This document shows positions 14,275 through 23,960 of a DNA stretch of 35,507 bases, piece by piece (positions within the stretch are counted from its first letter, which is position 1; every line of letters starts with the position of its first letter). The notes below the pieces were generated by a model. That model searched no databases. It was not told where the DNA came from and saw nothing but the letters and a program-made list of their open reading frames with translations. The DNA is from Pseudanabaena biceps PCC 7429 (GTDB lineage: Bacteria > Cyanobacteriota > Cyanobacteriia > Pseudanabaenales > Pseudanabaenaceae), in NCBI RefSeq assembly GCF_000332215.1, contig NZ_ALWB01000021.1:1-35507 (forward strand), given 5' to 3'. The translations under genes and the position numbers were made by a program.

Positions 14275-16218
14275 ATGACCAATGCTGAAGCAGTCCTTGC
14301 AGGCAGATATCAAATTATAAAGCCACTTGGTGGTGGTGGTTTTGGCTGTACCTATTTAGCAAGAGATTTACAGTTACCTAACAAGCCTGCCTGCGTAGTT
14401 AAACAACTCAAGGTTCAATTACATAATCCTCAAGAAATAGCGATCGCTAAACGATTATTTGAAAGTGAAGCCAAAACTTTAAATGATTTAGGTAGTCACG
14501 ATCAGATTCCTCGATTATTTGCACATTTTGAGCAAAATGGTGAATTTTATCTAGTACAGGAGTTTATTGAAGGACAAACATTAGATCGGGAGATTAGTGG
14601 TGGTCGCAGGTGGAGTCAAAAGGAATTAGTTTCCTCTTTATGGGATATTTTGCAAGTCTTGGCTTTTGTGCATAGTTCACAGGTGATTCATCGCGATATT
14701 AAGCCCGCCAATTTAATTCGCCGCAAGCGCGATCGCAAAATTGTCTTAATTGATTTTGGCGCGGTCAAAGCCTTATCAAAAGAATCTCCGAATTTTTTAA
14801 ATGAAGCAAATAAAGAGACAAGAACGGTGGTAGTCGGTTCGTTGGTATATATGCCCAACGAGCAATTAGCTGGGCAACCTAAATTTTGTAGTGATATTTA
14901 TGCTTTGGGAATTATGTGCTTGCAGGCTTTTACTGGGCTTGCATTTAAAGAGCTTCCCAAAGAAGAACAGACCAATGAGTACAACTGTGCGAAAGCAGTC
15001 GCTAAGGTGAATCTGCAAATTAATCGAGGATTAGCAGCAATTATTGACAAAATGATGCGCTACGATTATCGCCAACGTTATAAGGATGCTGGAGAAGTAC
15101 TGCAAGCCTTAGAAAGATTACTCAATATTACCAATACTACTAATACTGCGACGACACTCACAGCGACTTCTACCCCTAAGCCCCCTGCTTCACTATCACC
15201 ATTTCAGTTGGAAGAGCCTGAAGGACAAATAGAAGTAGGTTCTCCATTCTATATTCAACGTCCACCCATAGAGAAGGACTGTTGTGAAACAATGCTCAGG
15301 GCAGGTTCGCTCATTCGCATTAAAGCACCACGCCAAATGGGCAAGTCATCTCTCCTCTCACGGACGCTTGCCTTCGCTAAATATAAGGGATATCAAGTCG
15401 CGCACCTATATTTTCAACAAGCCGATAGCGATGTGTTTAGCGATCTAGACCTGTTTTTGCAATGGTTTTGTGCGAGCATCGCTGCCGAACTCGATCTAGA
15501 GGATAATTTGGATCAACAATGGCAGGGGGTTTTAGGAAGTAAAAACAAATGTACGAAGTATTTTCAGCGTTATTTACTGACTGCGAAGGAGCCTCCCTTA
15601 GTTCTAGGTTTGGACGAAGTTGATTTAGTTTTTCAATATCCTAAAATTGCGACTGACTTTTTTGGGCTTTTGAGAGCTTGGCATGAGAAAGCAAAGAATG
15701 AGGAGATTTGGAAAAAACTGCGATTGGTGATCGTTCACTCTAAAGATGTTTATATCCCTCTCAATATTAATCAGTCACCGTTTAATGTTGGTTTACCGAT
15801 CGATTTGCCTGAGTTGACATTGGCTCAGATTGCCGAGCTCGTCCAGCGCCATCAACTCTCTTGGCAATCCGTTCAGGTCGAGCAATTAATGCACCTTACA
15901 GGTGGACATCCCTATCTCGTAAGGCAGGCTCTCTATCAAATTAGTCGGGGGCGGATCGATTGGGAAAGTTTGTTACGAGTAGCAGCGACGGAAGAGGGGA
16001 TTTATGGCGATCACCTTCGCCGTCAATTCGGTAACTTAAGGGAAGATCCCGAACTACTGCAAGCTTACAAAGATTTAGTCTCGATTTCAGTTCCTCTTCA
16101 GTTAGATAGCCAAGTGGCTTTTAAATTGAGAAGTATTGGCTTAGTGAAGTTTGTTGGTAATCAAGTAATTCCCATGTGCGATCTTTATTACCAATATTTT
16201 CGAGAAGTTTTTCGGTAA
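14275..16218 (+). CDS. Ser/Thr protein kinase fused to AAA-like ATPase domain
   Basis: A 647-residue protein with two modules. Residues 10-285 are a complete Hanks-type kinase: glycine loop LGGGGFGCTYLA, lysine K43 in CVVKQL, catalytic loop HRDIKPANL (D141) and DFG at 160-162. After a Thr/Ala/Pro linker (about 285-310), residues 315-647 form an AAA-like domain of the AAA_35 type: a Walker A variant RQMGKSS near 353-359, Walker B-like LVLGLDEVDLVF, and the GGHPYLVRQALYQIS segment. No membrane segment is seen. Only 12 bases separate it from the next gene, which carries the same ATPase type, so the two are almost certainly co-transcribed and may form a heteromeric signalling complex. All kinase motifs are intact; the target is unknown. 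Confidence 0.9.
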   Translation: MTNAEAVLAGRYQIIKPLGGGGFGCTYLARDLQLPNKPACVVKQLKVQLHNPQEIAIAKRLFESEAKTLNDLGSHDQIPRLFAHFEQNGEFYLVQEFIEGQTLDREISGGRRWSQKELVSSLWDILQVLAFVHSSQVIHRDIKPANLIRRKRDRKIVLIDFGAVKALSKESPNFLNEANKETRTVVVGSLVYMPNEQLAGQPKFCSDIYALGIMCLQAFTGLAFKELPKEEQTNEYNCAKAVAKVNLQINRGLAAIIDKMMRYDYRQRYKDAGEVLQALERLLNITNTTNTATTLTATSTPKPPASLSPFQLEEPEGQIEVGSPFYIQRPPIEKDCCETMLRAGSLIRIKAPRQMGKSSLLSRTLAFAKYKGYQVAHLYFQQADSDVFSDLDLFLQWFCASIAAELDLEDNLDQQWQGVLGSKNKCTKYFQRYLLTAKEPPLVLGLDEVDLVFQYPKIATDFFGLLRAWHEKAKNEEIWKKLRLVIVHSKDVYIPLNINQSPFNVGLPIDLPELTLAQIAELVQRHQLSWQSVQVEQLMHLTGGHPYLVRQALYQISRGRIDWESLLRVAATEEGIYGDHLRRQFGNLREDPELLQAYKDLVSISVPLQLDSQVAFKLRSIGLVKFVGNQVIPMCDLYYQYFREVFR

Positions 16219-16230
16219 TAGAGAAGAATA

Positions 16231-19200
16231 ATGCTCGTGACAAAAGCAACAACGACGAATTATCTATACCAAGTTGGGGGAAGTTTATCTATTGATGCCC
16301 CAACCTACGTAGCGCGGCAGGCAGATAACGATCTGTATGAAAGTTTGAAGGCAGGAGAATTCTGCTATGTTCTCAACTCTCGGCAGATGGGTAAATCGAG
16401 TCTGAGAGTTCGGACGATGAAGCGTTTGCAGGAGGAAAATTTTACCTGTGCGGCGATCGATATTACTGCGATTGGTACGTCCGACATTACTCCAGAACAG
16501 TGGTATGCGGGATTAATTGATAGCATTATCAGTAGCTTGAATTTATATGATTCCTTTAATTTAGAAGAATGGTGGGAGCAAAATCATTTACTTTCGCCAG
16601 TCCAACGCTTTGGCAAGTTTCTAGATGAAGGTTTGCTAAAAAAAATCTCTTCGCCCGTAATTCTTTTTGTGGATGAAATTGATAGTATCCTCAGTTTGAA
16701 TTTTCGGGTTGATGATTTCTTTGCGCTCATTCGGGAATTATTTAATCGTCGAGCCGATCGCATTGCCTACAATCGCTTAACCTTTGCCCTTTTTGGCGTT
16801 GCTACGCCTGCCGATCTGATTCGCGATAAACAACGGACTCCTTTTAACATCGGACGGGCGATCGAGTTAAGAGGATTTCAGCTAAAGGAAGCGACTCCTT
16901 TAATGCGAGGATTATTATCGAAATCACAAAATCCTGTTGCGGTCATCAAAGCCATACTCGCCTATACAGGAGGACAACCCTTTCTCACTCAAAAACTTTG
17001 TCAGTTAATCTTGCTCTCCAAGGATTCCGTTCCCTTAAATCACGAACTCGTTTGGGTTAACAATCTGGTGCGATCGCGCCTCGTCGAAAATTGGGAAATA
17101 CAAGACCAGCCTGAACATTTTAAGACCATTCGCGATCGCATTCTTTGGAGTAGTGAAAATCGTCAGGGTAAATTACTGGGTTTATATCAACAAATTTTAA
17201 GTTCAGAACCGTCATTACACAAACTTGAATGCGGCATTGTTGCCGATGATAGTCCCGAACAAACCGAATTACGGATTACGGGATTAGTAGTCAAACGAGA
17301 GGGGAAACTGCGGGTTTATAACCCAGTCTATGCAGCGATTTTTAATCAAAATTGGGTAAATCAAGCCTTAGCAAATTTACGTCCCTATGGAGAAGCCTTT
17401 AAGGCTTGGATGGATTCTAATTACCAAGATGAATCGCGCTTATTACGGGGACAAGCTTTGCAGGATGCCCTGATCTGGTCAGCGGATAAGAATCTGAGTA
17501 ACTATGATTACCAATTCTTTTCGGCTAGCCAAGAACTCGAAAAAAGAGAAGTAGAAACTGCCCTCCTTGCTCAAGCTGAGGCTAATCAAATTCTCTCTGC
17601 TGCAAAGCGAAGACTAGAACAAACCTTAAAAGCGGAACAGGATGCGAAACTCCGTTTAGTGGAAATGCAACAAAGACTACAAGCCAGTCTAATGGAAGCA
17701 GAAGTTGTGCTCAAAAGTGCCTCTGCCAAAGCGACATTTATTCTCAATCAGCAATTTGAGGCGCTATTGGAGTCGATGGAAGCAGGCAAACAATTGCAAG
17801 CTTTAGAAACTTCTACAGGAGAAAAAGCAAGTTTGCGAATGCATGGACTAACGGCTCTCCATCAAGCAGTTTACAATGTATGTGAATACAATCATTTTGC
17901 AGGACATCTCGATACGGTCACCTGTATTGCGATCCAACCCAATGACACTCTAATCGCATCGGGTAGTAGCGATCGCACGATCAAAATATGGGATCAAAAG
18001 GGGAACTTACTACAAACTCTCATGGGGCATACAAACTGGATTACCAGCCTCAGCTTTAGCCGTACTGGCCAACATCTAGTTTCCGCCAGTCGTGATGGAA
18101 CCATTAGGCTGTGGAAGATGAGTCGCCTGACTAAGATGTTTATAGATCAGCCAATCCAAGTGCTTAAAGATCATCAAGCACCAGTTTTAGCGGTGAAATT
18201 TAGTCCCACGGATTCCATTTTCGCCTCCTGCGGTGAAGATACAAAAATTCGACTTTGGCGCGATGATGGTACTCCCTTTAACACCTTCGCAGGTCACCAC
18301 AAATGGGTAACCTGTCTTTGCTTTAGTCCAGATGGCGAACGGCTCGTTAGTGGGAGCGCCGATCGGACGATAATTATCTGGAATATTAATGGCACTCCGA
18401 TTAAAACCTTTAAAGCCCACGATAGCTTTATCGAAGATATTGATATATCTCCATCGGGACGTGTCATTGCCTCGGCAAGTCGCGGACGCGACGTTAAACT
18501 TTGGAATATGGAAGGGAATTTAATCGCATTTCTAGAGGGGCATACAGATAAGGTTTTGGGAGTGCATTTTCATCCCAATGGTCAATCTCTAGCCTCAGTC
18601 AGTAGCGATCGCACGATTAAAATTTGGGACTTCAAAGGGGAATTGCTCAAAACTCTCCAAGGGCATAAAGGTGGAGTCCATAGTATTACCTTCAACTCCA
18701 ATGGCAGTACAATGCTTACGGGTAGCCAAGATACGACCCTCAAGCTGTGGCGATTGCATGGTAATTCTCTGTCATATATGGATGGACATACGGACGAAAT
18801 AAATTGCGTAGCTTTTAGTAGTGATGGTCGCTTTTTTACTACAGCTAGTAGCGATAGTACCATCAAGATTTGGTTTGCCCATGCCAAAATGATTGCCTCT
18901 TTAGAAGGACATAAAGAGAGCGTTAATAGTGTTTGTTTTAGTCCAGACAACCGTTTTTTACTGTCCGTCGGAAGCGATCGCGCAATCAAAATTTGGAATG
19001 GGAAAGGAAACTTATTAAAAAGTATCTATAACGAACACGAATCATCAATCTATAGTATCGCCTATCGTGGTGATGGCGAGATCTTTGCCTCTGCTAGTGC
19101 TGACTGCACGGTTAAGTTATGGAATAAAGAAGGAGAATGGGTACATACTTTAAGCGGACATGCTAATGCCGTATATCAAGTTTGTTTCAGCGCTGATGGG

Positions 19201-19716
19201 AATATGTTGGCAACGGCAAGCCAAGATAAAACCGTTAAACTCTGGCATTGGGATGGAACTCTATTAAATACTTTGAGCGGACATACGGGCGAGGTCTACA
19301 GTGTTTGCTTTAGCCCTGACAGCCAGATCGTGGCTAGTGGTAGTAAGGATGGCAGTATTAAGTTATGGAGCCTTGATGGGAAATTATTGAGAACCTTAAA
19401 CGAGCATAATGCTGAAGTAAGGAGTGTTTGCTTCAGTCCCGATGGGAATGCTCTAGCTTCGGGCGGGAACGATCGCACAGTCAGGATCTGGAGTCTGGAT
19501 GGGAAAGAGCTTCTAACGCTGCAAGGGCATCATGCACCAGTAAAGAGGGTTTGTTTTAGTCCTAGCGGCGACACTCTCTTGTCAGCTAGTACCAATGGTC
19601 GAGCTATTCTTTGGGATTTCTCATTACCCCATCTGATGGAGCTAGGAAACAACTGGATTAAAGACTATTTGGAAACCCATGAGCCTCCTAATTTAAGCTC
19701 GCAATGTGAAAGATAG
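16231..19716 (+). CDS. AAA-like ATPase with coiled coil and 14 WD40 repeats
   Basis: A 1161-residue STAND-like protein. The AAA_35-type ATPase covers about residues 10-350, with [15 protein letters not shown] as Walker A and [12 protein letters not shown] as Walker B. A helical region follows, with a strong coiled coil at about 440-520 ([19 protein letters not shown] onward). From about residue 556 to 1145 there are 14 WD40 units, each ending in forms such as TIKIWD, TIRLWK, TVKLWN or SIKLWS and starting near a GH or EH; 14 blades would make two seven-bladed propellers. The architecture matches sensor proteins in which the propeller binds a ligand or partner and the ATPase oligomerises. It follows the kinase-ATPase gene by 12 bases and ends at a pair of hairpins. 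Confidence 0.92.
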   Translation: MLVTKATTTNYLYQVGGSLSIDAPTYVARQADNDLYESLKAGEFCYVLNSRQMGKSSLRVRTMKRLQEENFTCAAIDITAIGTSDITPEQWYAGLIDSIISSLNLYDSFNLEEWWEQNHLLSPVQRFGKFLDEGLLKKISSPVILFVDEIDSILSLNFRVDDFFALIRELFNRRADRIAYNRLTFALFGVATPADLIRDKQRTPFNIGRAIELRGFQLKEATPLMRGLLSKSQNPVAVIKAILAYTGGQPFLTQKLCQLILLSKDSVPLNHELVWVNNLVRSRLVENWEIQDQPEHFKTIRDRILWSSENRQGKLLGLYQQILSSEPSLHKLECGIVADDSPEQTELRITGLVVKREGKLRVYNPVYAAIFNQNWVNQALANLRPYGEAFKAWMDSNYQDESRLLRGQALQDALIWSADKNLSNYDYQFFSASQELEKREVETALLAQAEANQILSAAKRRLEQTLKAEQDAKLRLVEMQQRLQASLMEAEVVLKSASAKATFILNQQFEALLESMEAGKQLQALETSTGEKASLRMHGLTALHQAVYNVCEYNHFAGHLDTVTCIAIQPNDTLIASGSSDRTIKIWDQKGNLLQTLMGHTNWITSLSFSRTGQHLVSASRDGTIRLWKMSRLTKMFIDQPIQVLKDHQAPVLAVKFSPTDSIFASCGEDTKIRLWRDDGTPFNTFAGHHKWVTCLCFSPDGERLVSGSADRTIIIWNINGTPIKTFKAHDSFIEDIDISPSGRVIASASRGRDVKLWNMEGNLIAFLEGHTDKVLGVHFHPNGQSLASVSSDRTIKIWDFKGELLKTLQGHKGGVHSITFNSNGSTMLTGSQDTTLKLWRLHGNSLSYMDGHTDEINCVAFSSDGRFFTTASSDSTIKIWFAHAKMIASLEGHKESVNSVCFSPDNRFLLSVGSDRAIKIWNGKGNLLKSIYNEHESSIYSIAYRGDGEIFASASADCTVKLWNKEGEWVHTLSGHANAVYQVCFSADGNMLATASQDKTVKLWHWDGTLLNTLSGHTGEVYSVCFSPDSQIVASGSKDGSIKLWSLDGKLLRTLNEHNAEVRSVCFSPDGNALASGGNDRTVRIWSLDGKELLTLQGHHAPVKRVCFSPSGDTLLSASTNGRAILWDFSLPHLMELGNNWIKDYLETHEPPNLSSQCER

Positions 19717-19723
19717 CCAAGTA

Positions 19724-19766
19724 ATACCAAAGCTGAAAATGGCTACGCCATTTTCAGCTTTGGTAT
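19724..19766. terminator. 20-bp hairpin, TAC loop, after the WD40 gene
   Basis: ATACCAAAGCTGAAAATGGC pairs exactly with its reverse complement at 19747-19766 across the loop TAC. It lies 7 bases after the stop codon. Confidence 0.65.
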
Positions 19767-19767
19767 A

Positions 19768-19820
19768 AAGCCCAAAGGATAAGTGGCGGCGCTCCGCGCC
19801 GCTACTTATCTTTTGGGCTT
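19768..19820. terminator. 25-bp hairpin, TCC loop, between convergent genes
   Basis: Arms 19768-19792 and 19796-19820 pair with two C-to-T differences, each still allowing G-U pairing in the rightward transcript. The loop is TCC. A further small palindrome GAGCGC-TTT-GCGCTC follows at about 19827-19841. The double structure separates the convergent WD40 and beta-helix genes. Confidence 0.6.
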
Positions 19821-19853
19821 GGTTTTGAGCGCTTTGCGCTCTATGAAATATTT

Positions 19854-21572
19854 CTATGGATTAATAGTTTCAATTCTTGCGGATAATCCCTGTTGGGCGA
19901 GGCGTGAAACTTGTACCTCCGCAATGCGGCGATCGCTATAGGCTCCGATCTGAACCACTAGATAACCGTTAAGACGAGAGGCAAAGGAATTAGGGACAAT
20001 CTGGCGCACTTGCGCAACCGCATTGGGGGAAGAGACAGGAACAACTACTCGATAGCGTGGTGGTGTTTGGGGGGTGAGACTTGTGTTCGCGAGGGGTGCA
20101 ATTTGGATGGGTTGATTTACAGGTTCTCCACTGGGAGGAAAAGATCGGACAGGACGCAAACTCGAAGTAATTTCTGTGTTCGTTGGTATGGGGGAATCCA
20201 ATCCCCTAGGGGAGATCCTGATGATAACGGAAGTAACGGGCTCATACCAGAAGGGATTATTAGCTTGATTGGCTTGATTTCCTTGAGTATTGACAAAATT
20301 AAAGCTATTGTTCGGATTAGAAGCGATCGGTCTAACCAATGCTGGTGGATTATCCAGATTAGATGCAAGGTTCCTGGGCTGACTGGCGGAAATCTCTTGT
20401 TCTAGTTTGAGGTTGGCAAAGCGATCGCTTTTAGGATTGCTGGGAATGGTGCTTGCGCTTGCAGCATTTGCTAAAGAACTATTCACAAAATTATTCACAA
20501 ATAAATTAGATGGCGGACGCACATTTAATAATTGCAAATTCCCTTTCACTCTTTTAATGTCTAATTGATTGCCGATTACGACAACCGCATTACGGCTGAC
20601 ATTTTGCAGATCGAGTGTACCATTTCCCTGCAAAGTATTATTGCCATCATCGTTAGCCTTGCCCAAATCTGGCTTTGCCAGATCGGAAATTGTTAAGCCA
20701 TAATTGCGATTATTAATGATCGCATTGCCTCGCAAAACTGGTTTTGCATTGGCTTGAATTAATATGCCATTCTGATTTTGCGTGAAAGTATTTTCGGTGA
20801 TTTGTGGAGTTGCATCTTGACGGATACTCATCCCGAACGTAGTTTGTTGAAAGAGATTGCTACGAATATCAGGGCTTGCTTCCCCCTCGATCGCTAAGCC
20901 GCTAGTTCCATTCCGAAAGAATTGATTGAAGGAGACGATCGCCGCCGATTTTCCCGTAATTAACGCTCCATCTTGCTGGTTGCCAAGAAAAGTACTATTG
21001 GAAACCGTGGGACTGGCATTTTCAATCCAGATTCCATAACCTCTAGAATTGGGGTTAGTTACGGTTACGCCGCGTAGTTCTGAGCGATCGCCTAAAGCGA
21101 TCGCCACATTTTGCGGAAAGCCCGATCCCGTTAAAAGCGTTCCTCCCCCTAAAATTGTAATCCCTTTCCCCTTAATGGTTTCATCTCCTCGCAAAGTTAA
21201 AGCTGAAGGCAGGCGAATGGGAAACTGCTCACCTGTGGTACTACTATAGGTTCCATTAGTTAGTTGTATGATCTGTTCGGACTGGGCGCGACTGAGGGCA
21301 TAGGTAATAGTCTTAAATGGTGATGTATTACTGCCGCGATCGGGGCGATCAATTCCCGTTAGTGGATTTACATAGATAATATTTTGGTTAGTATTTTGGT
21401 TAGTATTTTGGTTAATATTTTGTTTGGCATCCTTTGACGTTTGAGACGATTGCGTTTGTGCGGCAAGAGGCAATGCGATCATTAGGCAAGGAGACAGAAT
21501 CGCAATTGGTATTAAATTGGTGAGATTTTGCAAGATAAGGGCTTTAAATGTCTTACGGATAATTATTTTCAT
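19854..21572 (-). CDS. Secreted DUF1565/right-handed beta-helix protein with SPOR-like C-terminus
   Basis: A 572-residue protein. The N-terminus has a hydrophobic export signal ending ALPLAAQ. A short tandem repeat NQNTNQNTNQN precedes the DUF1565-type opening IYVNPLTGIDRPDRGSNTSP and FKTITYALSRAQ. Residues about 110-320 are beta-helix turns rich in SN..F..N..G (for example ATPQITENTFTQNQNGILI). After a Pro/Asn linker the last 40 residues, YLVVQIGAYSDRRIAEVQV..., look like a SPOR domain, a fold that usually binds denuded peptidoglycan. Likely located in the periplasm or at the wall; whether the helix binds or cleaves a polysaccharide is not evident, as no catalytic motif was recognised. Confidence 0.8.
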   Translation of the reverse strand: MKIIIRKTFKALILQNLTNLIPIAILSPCLMIALPLAAQTQSSQTSKDAKQNINQNTNQNTNQNIIYVNPLTGIDRPDRGSNTSPFKTITYALSRAQSEQIIQLTNGTYSSTTGEQFPIRLPSALTLRGDETIKGKGITILGGGTLLTGSGFPQNVAIALGDRSELRGVTVTNPNSRGYGIWIENASPTVSNSTFLGNQQDGALITGKSAAIVSFNQFFRNGTSGLAIEGEASPDIRSNLFQQTTFGMSIRQDATPQITENTFTQNQNGILIQANAKPVLRGNAIINNRNYGLTISDLAKPDLGKANDDGNNTLQGNGTLDLQNVSRNAVVVIGNQLDIKRVKGNLQLLNVRPPSNLFVNNFVNSSLANAASASTIPSNPKSDRFANLKLEQEISASQPRNLASNLDNPPALVRPIASNPNNSFNFVNTQGNQANQANNPFWYEPVTSVIIRISPRGLDSPIPTNTEITSSLRPVRSFPPSGEPVNQPIQIAPLANTSLTPQTPPRYRVVVPVSSPNAVAQVRQIVPNSFASRLNGYLVVQIGAYSDRRIAEVQVSRLAQQGLSARIETINP

Positions 21573-21733
21573 GTGCGGATTGCTTCCCTTAAATGCTGAA
21601 TTTATTGAACGGGATATGGAGCAAGGCTATTTAAAATATTAAATGAAATATTAAATGAAATATTAAATCTAGATTAAATTTAAAATCCATATCTTACGCA
21701 TCATAAACTACCCTAAGTACAGACTAATGACAA

Positions 21734-21778
21734 GTACAAAAGGTAAGGCGGCGCTTTGCGCCGCCTTACCTTTTGTAC
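21734..21778. terminator. 21-bp perfect hairpin after the sugar permease gene
   Basis: GTACAAAAGGTAAGGCGG plus CGC pairs exactly with 21758-21778 across a TTT loop. It ends 6 bases beyond the permease stop codon and lies between it and the beta-helix gene on the same strand. The 12-bp unit AAATATTAAATG is tandemly repeated three times just left of it (about 21631-21665). Confidence 0.65.
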
Positions 21779-21784
21779 AGAGCT

Positions 21785-22645
21785 TTACCCCTTAACGCCG
21801 ATGCTCGCTTCGGTAGGAATGATGTAGCGTTGGAGAAAGACAAACACGATCGCTACAGGCACCATAGAAATCGCGGAACCTGCGGCGATTAAACGCCAAT
21901 CCTCAGAAAAAGCACTGGCAAGACTGGCGATTCCGCGTGGTAAAGTATATAGCTCGGCTTTATCCACGATCGCTAATGGCCATAAAAAATCGCCCCACAT
22001 TGCCACAAAAGTAAACACGGCTAGGGTAGTTAATGCAGGATATGCCGCAGGCAACATAATGTGCCACCAAATCCCTAAACTCGAACAACCATCCATCCTT
22101 GCTGCTTCTTCCATTTCTTTGGGTACGCTTTGAAAGGCTTGACGCAATAAAAAGATTCCAAAAGCCGAAATTACGTAGGGAAAAATTAAACCCGCATAGG
22201 TGTTTTTTAGATTTAGCTGTACTGCCAAGATATATAGGGGGATCATCGTAATTTGAAAGGGGATCATGGTTGTTCCCACGATCGCCCAAAAAATGGGATC
22301 CCTTCCTTTAAATTCCAGTCTCGCCAGAGGGAATGCGGCAAGGGAGCAGAATAGAAGATTAAGCACGACGGTGATGCTGGAAACAAAAAAACTATTCCAA
22401 AGATAAAGATCGAATCGAGAGTTTTGCCAGACCTTGATAAAATTTCCCAACGTGGGCTGAGAAGGCAATAGCTGCGGTACAGATTGGAAAATGTTCTCTG
22501 TGGGCGACTTAAAGGCAGTACTCACGAGCCAGAGTAAGGGAAATACCGTTACAGTGGCGATCGCGATTAAAAGCATAAATTGAGGAATATTTTTCAGGAT
22601 ATTAAATGATGATTTCTGGGATGATTTTTGGCTTTTTTTGTTCAT
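21785..22645 (-). CDS. Sugar ABC transporter permease, MalG/UgpE type
   Basis: A 286-residue inner-membrane permease with six predicted helices (first at about 22-42, LLIAIATVTVFPLLWLVSTA). The MalG-type cytoplasmic EAA loop reads EEAARMDGCSSLGIWWHIMLP, and the C-terminus ends QRYIIPTEASIGVKG, typical of the carbohydrate-uptake CUT1 group. It would pair with the MalF-type permease at 24183-25088 and an ATPase encoded elsewhere. The usual malF-malG adjacency is broken here by a beta-lactamase gene and a deleted cupin gene. Substrate not deducible; in cyanobacteria relatives import disaccharides or glucosylglycerol. Confidence 0.9.
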   Translation of the reverse strand: MNKKSQKSSQKSSFNILKNIPQFMLLIAIATVTVFPLLWLVSTAFKSPTENIFQSVPQLLPSQPTLGNFIKVWQNSRFDLYLWNSFFVSSITVVLNLLFCSLAAFPLARLEFKGRDPIFWAIVGTTMIPFQITMIPLYILAVQLNLKNTYAGLIFPYVISAFGIFLLRQAFQSVPKEMEEAARMDGCSSLGIWWHIMLPAAYPALTTLAVFTFVAMWGDFLWPLAIVDKAELYTLPRGIASLASAFSEDWRLIAAGSAISMVPVAIVFVFLQRYIIPTEASIGVKG

Positions 22646-22675
22646 AATTAATAAAAATATCTTAAAATATTCTTT

Positions 22676-22712
22676 CTAGAAAAGAGCCGTGCTTTGCGCA
22701 GCTCTTTTCTAG
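22676..22712. terminator. 17-bp hairpin, TTT loop, over the beta-lactamase stop codon
   Basis: CTAGAAAAGAGCCGTGC faces GCGCAGCTCTTTTCTAG across TTT with two mismatches near the apex. The stop codon of the class D beta-lactamase (complement of 22709-22711) is within the right arm. Confidence 0.6.
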
Positions 22713-23566
22713 TCAACGAGTTGTAAATCTCTCAAGGTATCAAATAAAATCTTTTTGCGAATGGAGATCATGTCAAACTTTGGATCTTGATTTGTCATAT
22801 TCAAAGCATAGAAATAGACATTATTATCTCTTTCTACATAACCGACATACCAACCAATATTTTGCAATCCATCAACATTACTGCCCCAGCCAGTCTTACC
22901 TCGAAGGGTGTAATTTTCTTGACGCTCGATAACCATGATGTCCTTAACTGTATTGATTACCGCAGGAGAGAAGGGTAAATCGCCTTTGTATAGTTTGACT
23001 AAAAACTTAATCTGCTCCTCAGGCGAAATCCTTAGTTTACCTTTCAACCAAAAAGTATCAATTTTATCTTCTATATTTTGATTACCGTAGCCAGCAGCTT
23101 CAATATACTTCGCCATCCTTTCCTTGCCAGCGCGCCGCGCTAAGTCTTGATAAAACCAAACTACCGATCGCTTAAAAGCAGTTCGCATGGTTTGGTCTTG
23201 ATTCCAATCGGGAAAGGATTGATTGCTAACTCCATTCCAAGGAATTACGGTATTTTCATCAGCGATCGCCTTGGTCTCAAGGGCAACCAGTGAATTAAAA
23301 ATTTTAAAGGTTGAGGCAGGAATATATCGCTTTTGACAGTGGATCGAGTTGTAGCGAATATAGCGATCGCGTTTTAGGTCGTATAAAACAAAACAACCCT
23401 CAGATTTTGCTTCCTGTAAGTTTTGAGCTAAATGACGCGAAAATTGGGATTGAAAGTCTAGATTTGTTTTGGGGATGCTGGGGAGCCGATCTTGAGAGAA
23501 TGCTGACGGAGCGATCGCCAAAGAAATACACAATAGAAATAATAGAGAATAAATAGTTTCAAACAT
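22709..23566 (-). CDS. Class D (OXA-like) beta-lactamase
   Basis: A 285-residue exported serine beta-lactamase. A signal peptide (MFETIYSLLFLLCISLAIAP, cleavage near AFSQ) is followed by all class D motifs: S85-T-F-K88 with the nucleophile and the lysine that is carbamylated in the family, S134-V-V136 (SxV), Y160-G-N162, W173 in FWLKGKLRISPEEQ, and K224-T-G226. These fit an active enzyme acylated by penicillins; the spectrum cannot be read from sequence. The ATG lies beside a tandem duplication of about 15 bp (GAAACCCATGT), so an alternative upstream ATG exists out of frame. Its position between two sugar-permease genes is odd. Base composition is not obviously foreign. Confidence 0.92.
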   Translation of the reverse strand: MFETIYSLLFLLCISLAIAPSAFSQDRLPSIPKTNLDFQSQFSRHLAQNLQEAKSEGCFVLYDLKRDRYIRYNSIHCQKRYIPASTFKIFNSLVALETKAIADENTVIPWNGVSNQSFPDWNQDQTMRTAFKRSVVWFYQDLARRAGKERMAKYIEAAGYGNQNIEDKIDTFWLKGKLRISPEEQIKFLVKLYKGDLPFSPAVINTVKDIMVIERQENYTLRGKTGWGSNVDGLQNIGWYVGYVERDNNVYFYALNMTNQDPKFDMISIRKKILFDTLRDLQLVD

Positions 23567-23584
23567 GGGTTTCAGACATGGGTT

Positions 23585-23899
23585 TCAAACATTAGTAATA
23601 TTGTCGAAATCGACAATTTGCCTTTGCTGGTGACTCCGAAAATTACGTTTTTGTTTCTTTGGATATTCAGATATATCAAAATCTAATCTTTCGCCACCCA
23701 TCAAATAAACCAAGTCCTCTGCAAAGGGATTCCGCATTCCATGCGGCAAAGATGGGGCAGTAAAATTGGCGTTGAGAAAATGGAGCTTTGTAACCTCTGG
23801 TAAATTGGCAATATCACTCGCTGTTAGTAAATGTGGAACTTTGCGATCGCTCGGCTTATTATTACTTGGATTATTACTTGGTATATGATCACTTGGCAT
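23585..23899 (-). CDS. Cupin remnant with internal deletion of the metal-binding core
   Basis: A 104-residue ORF. Residues 22-45 (VPHLLTASDIANLPEVTKLH and FLNAN) resemble the N-terminus, and residues 49-96 (SLPHGMRNPFAEDLVYLMGG, then ERLDFDISEYPKKQKRNF) resemble the C-terminus, of single-domain cyanobacterial cupins that are about 150-160 residues long. The middle, which should carry the GxxxxxHxH and E metal-binding strands, is absent, so the gene appears internally deleted in frame. The first 20 residues are low complexity (Asn/Ser/Pro repeats, echoing tandem repeats in the DNA). It is 18 bases upstream of the beta-lactamase gene. The alignment to cupins is from memory and not computed. Confidence 0.5.
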   Translation of the reverse strand: MPSDHIPSNNPSNNKPSDRKVPHLLTASDIANLPEVTKLHFLNANFTAPSLPHGMRNPFAEDLVYLMGGERLDFDISEYPKKQKRNFRSHQQRQIVDFDNITNV

Positions 23900-23960
23900 G
23901 ATTTCTGTTTTCCAGTTGTTTTCTAGTTGTTTTCTAATATTTTCTAATATTTTCTAATAC

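Noticed and set aside
18582-18989. 135-codon open frame on the - strand
   Set aside because: It is the shadow of the WD40 repeats; similar shadows recur at 18187-18420 and 19296-19478 because the blades repeat in frame.
21960-22289. 109-codon frame inside malG
   Set aside because: It is the alternative frame of the MalG-type permease on the same strand, which has clear EAA and helix motifs in the main frame.
23931-23959. Possible CRISPR-like repeats (TTTCTAATAT x3) and similar 12-mers at 21631-21665
   Set aside because: Units are 10-12 bases in direct tandem with no spacers; these are simple tandem repeats.
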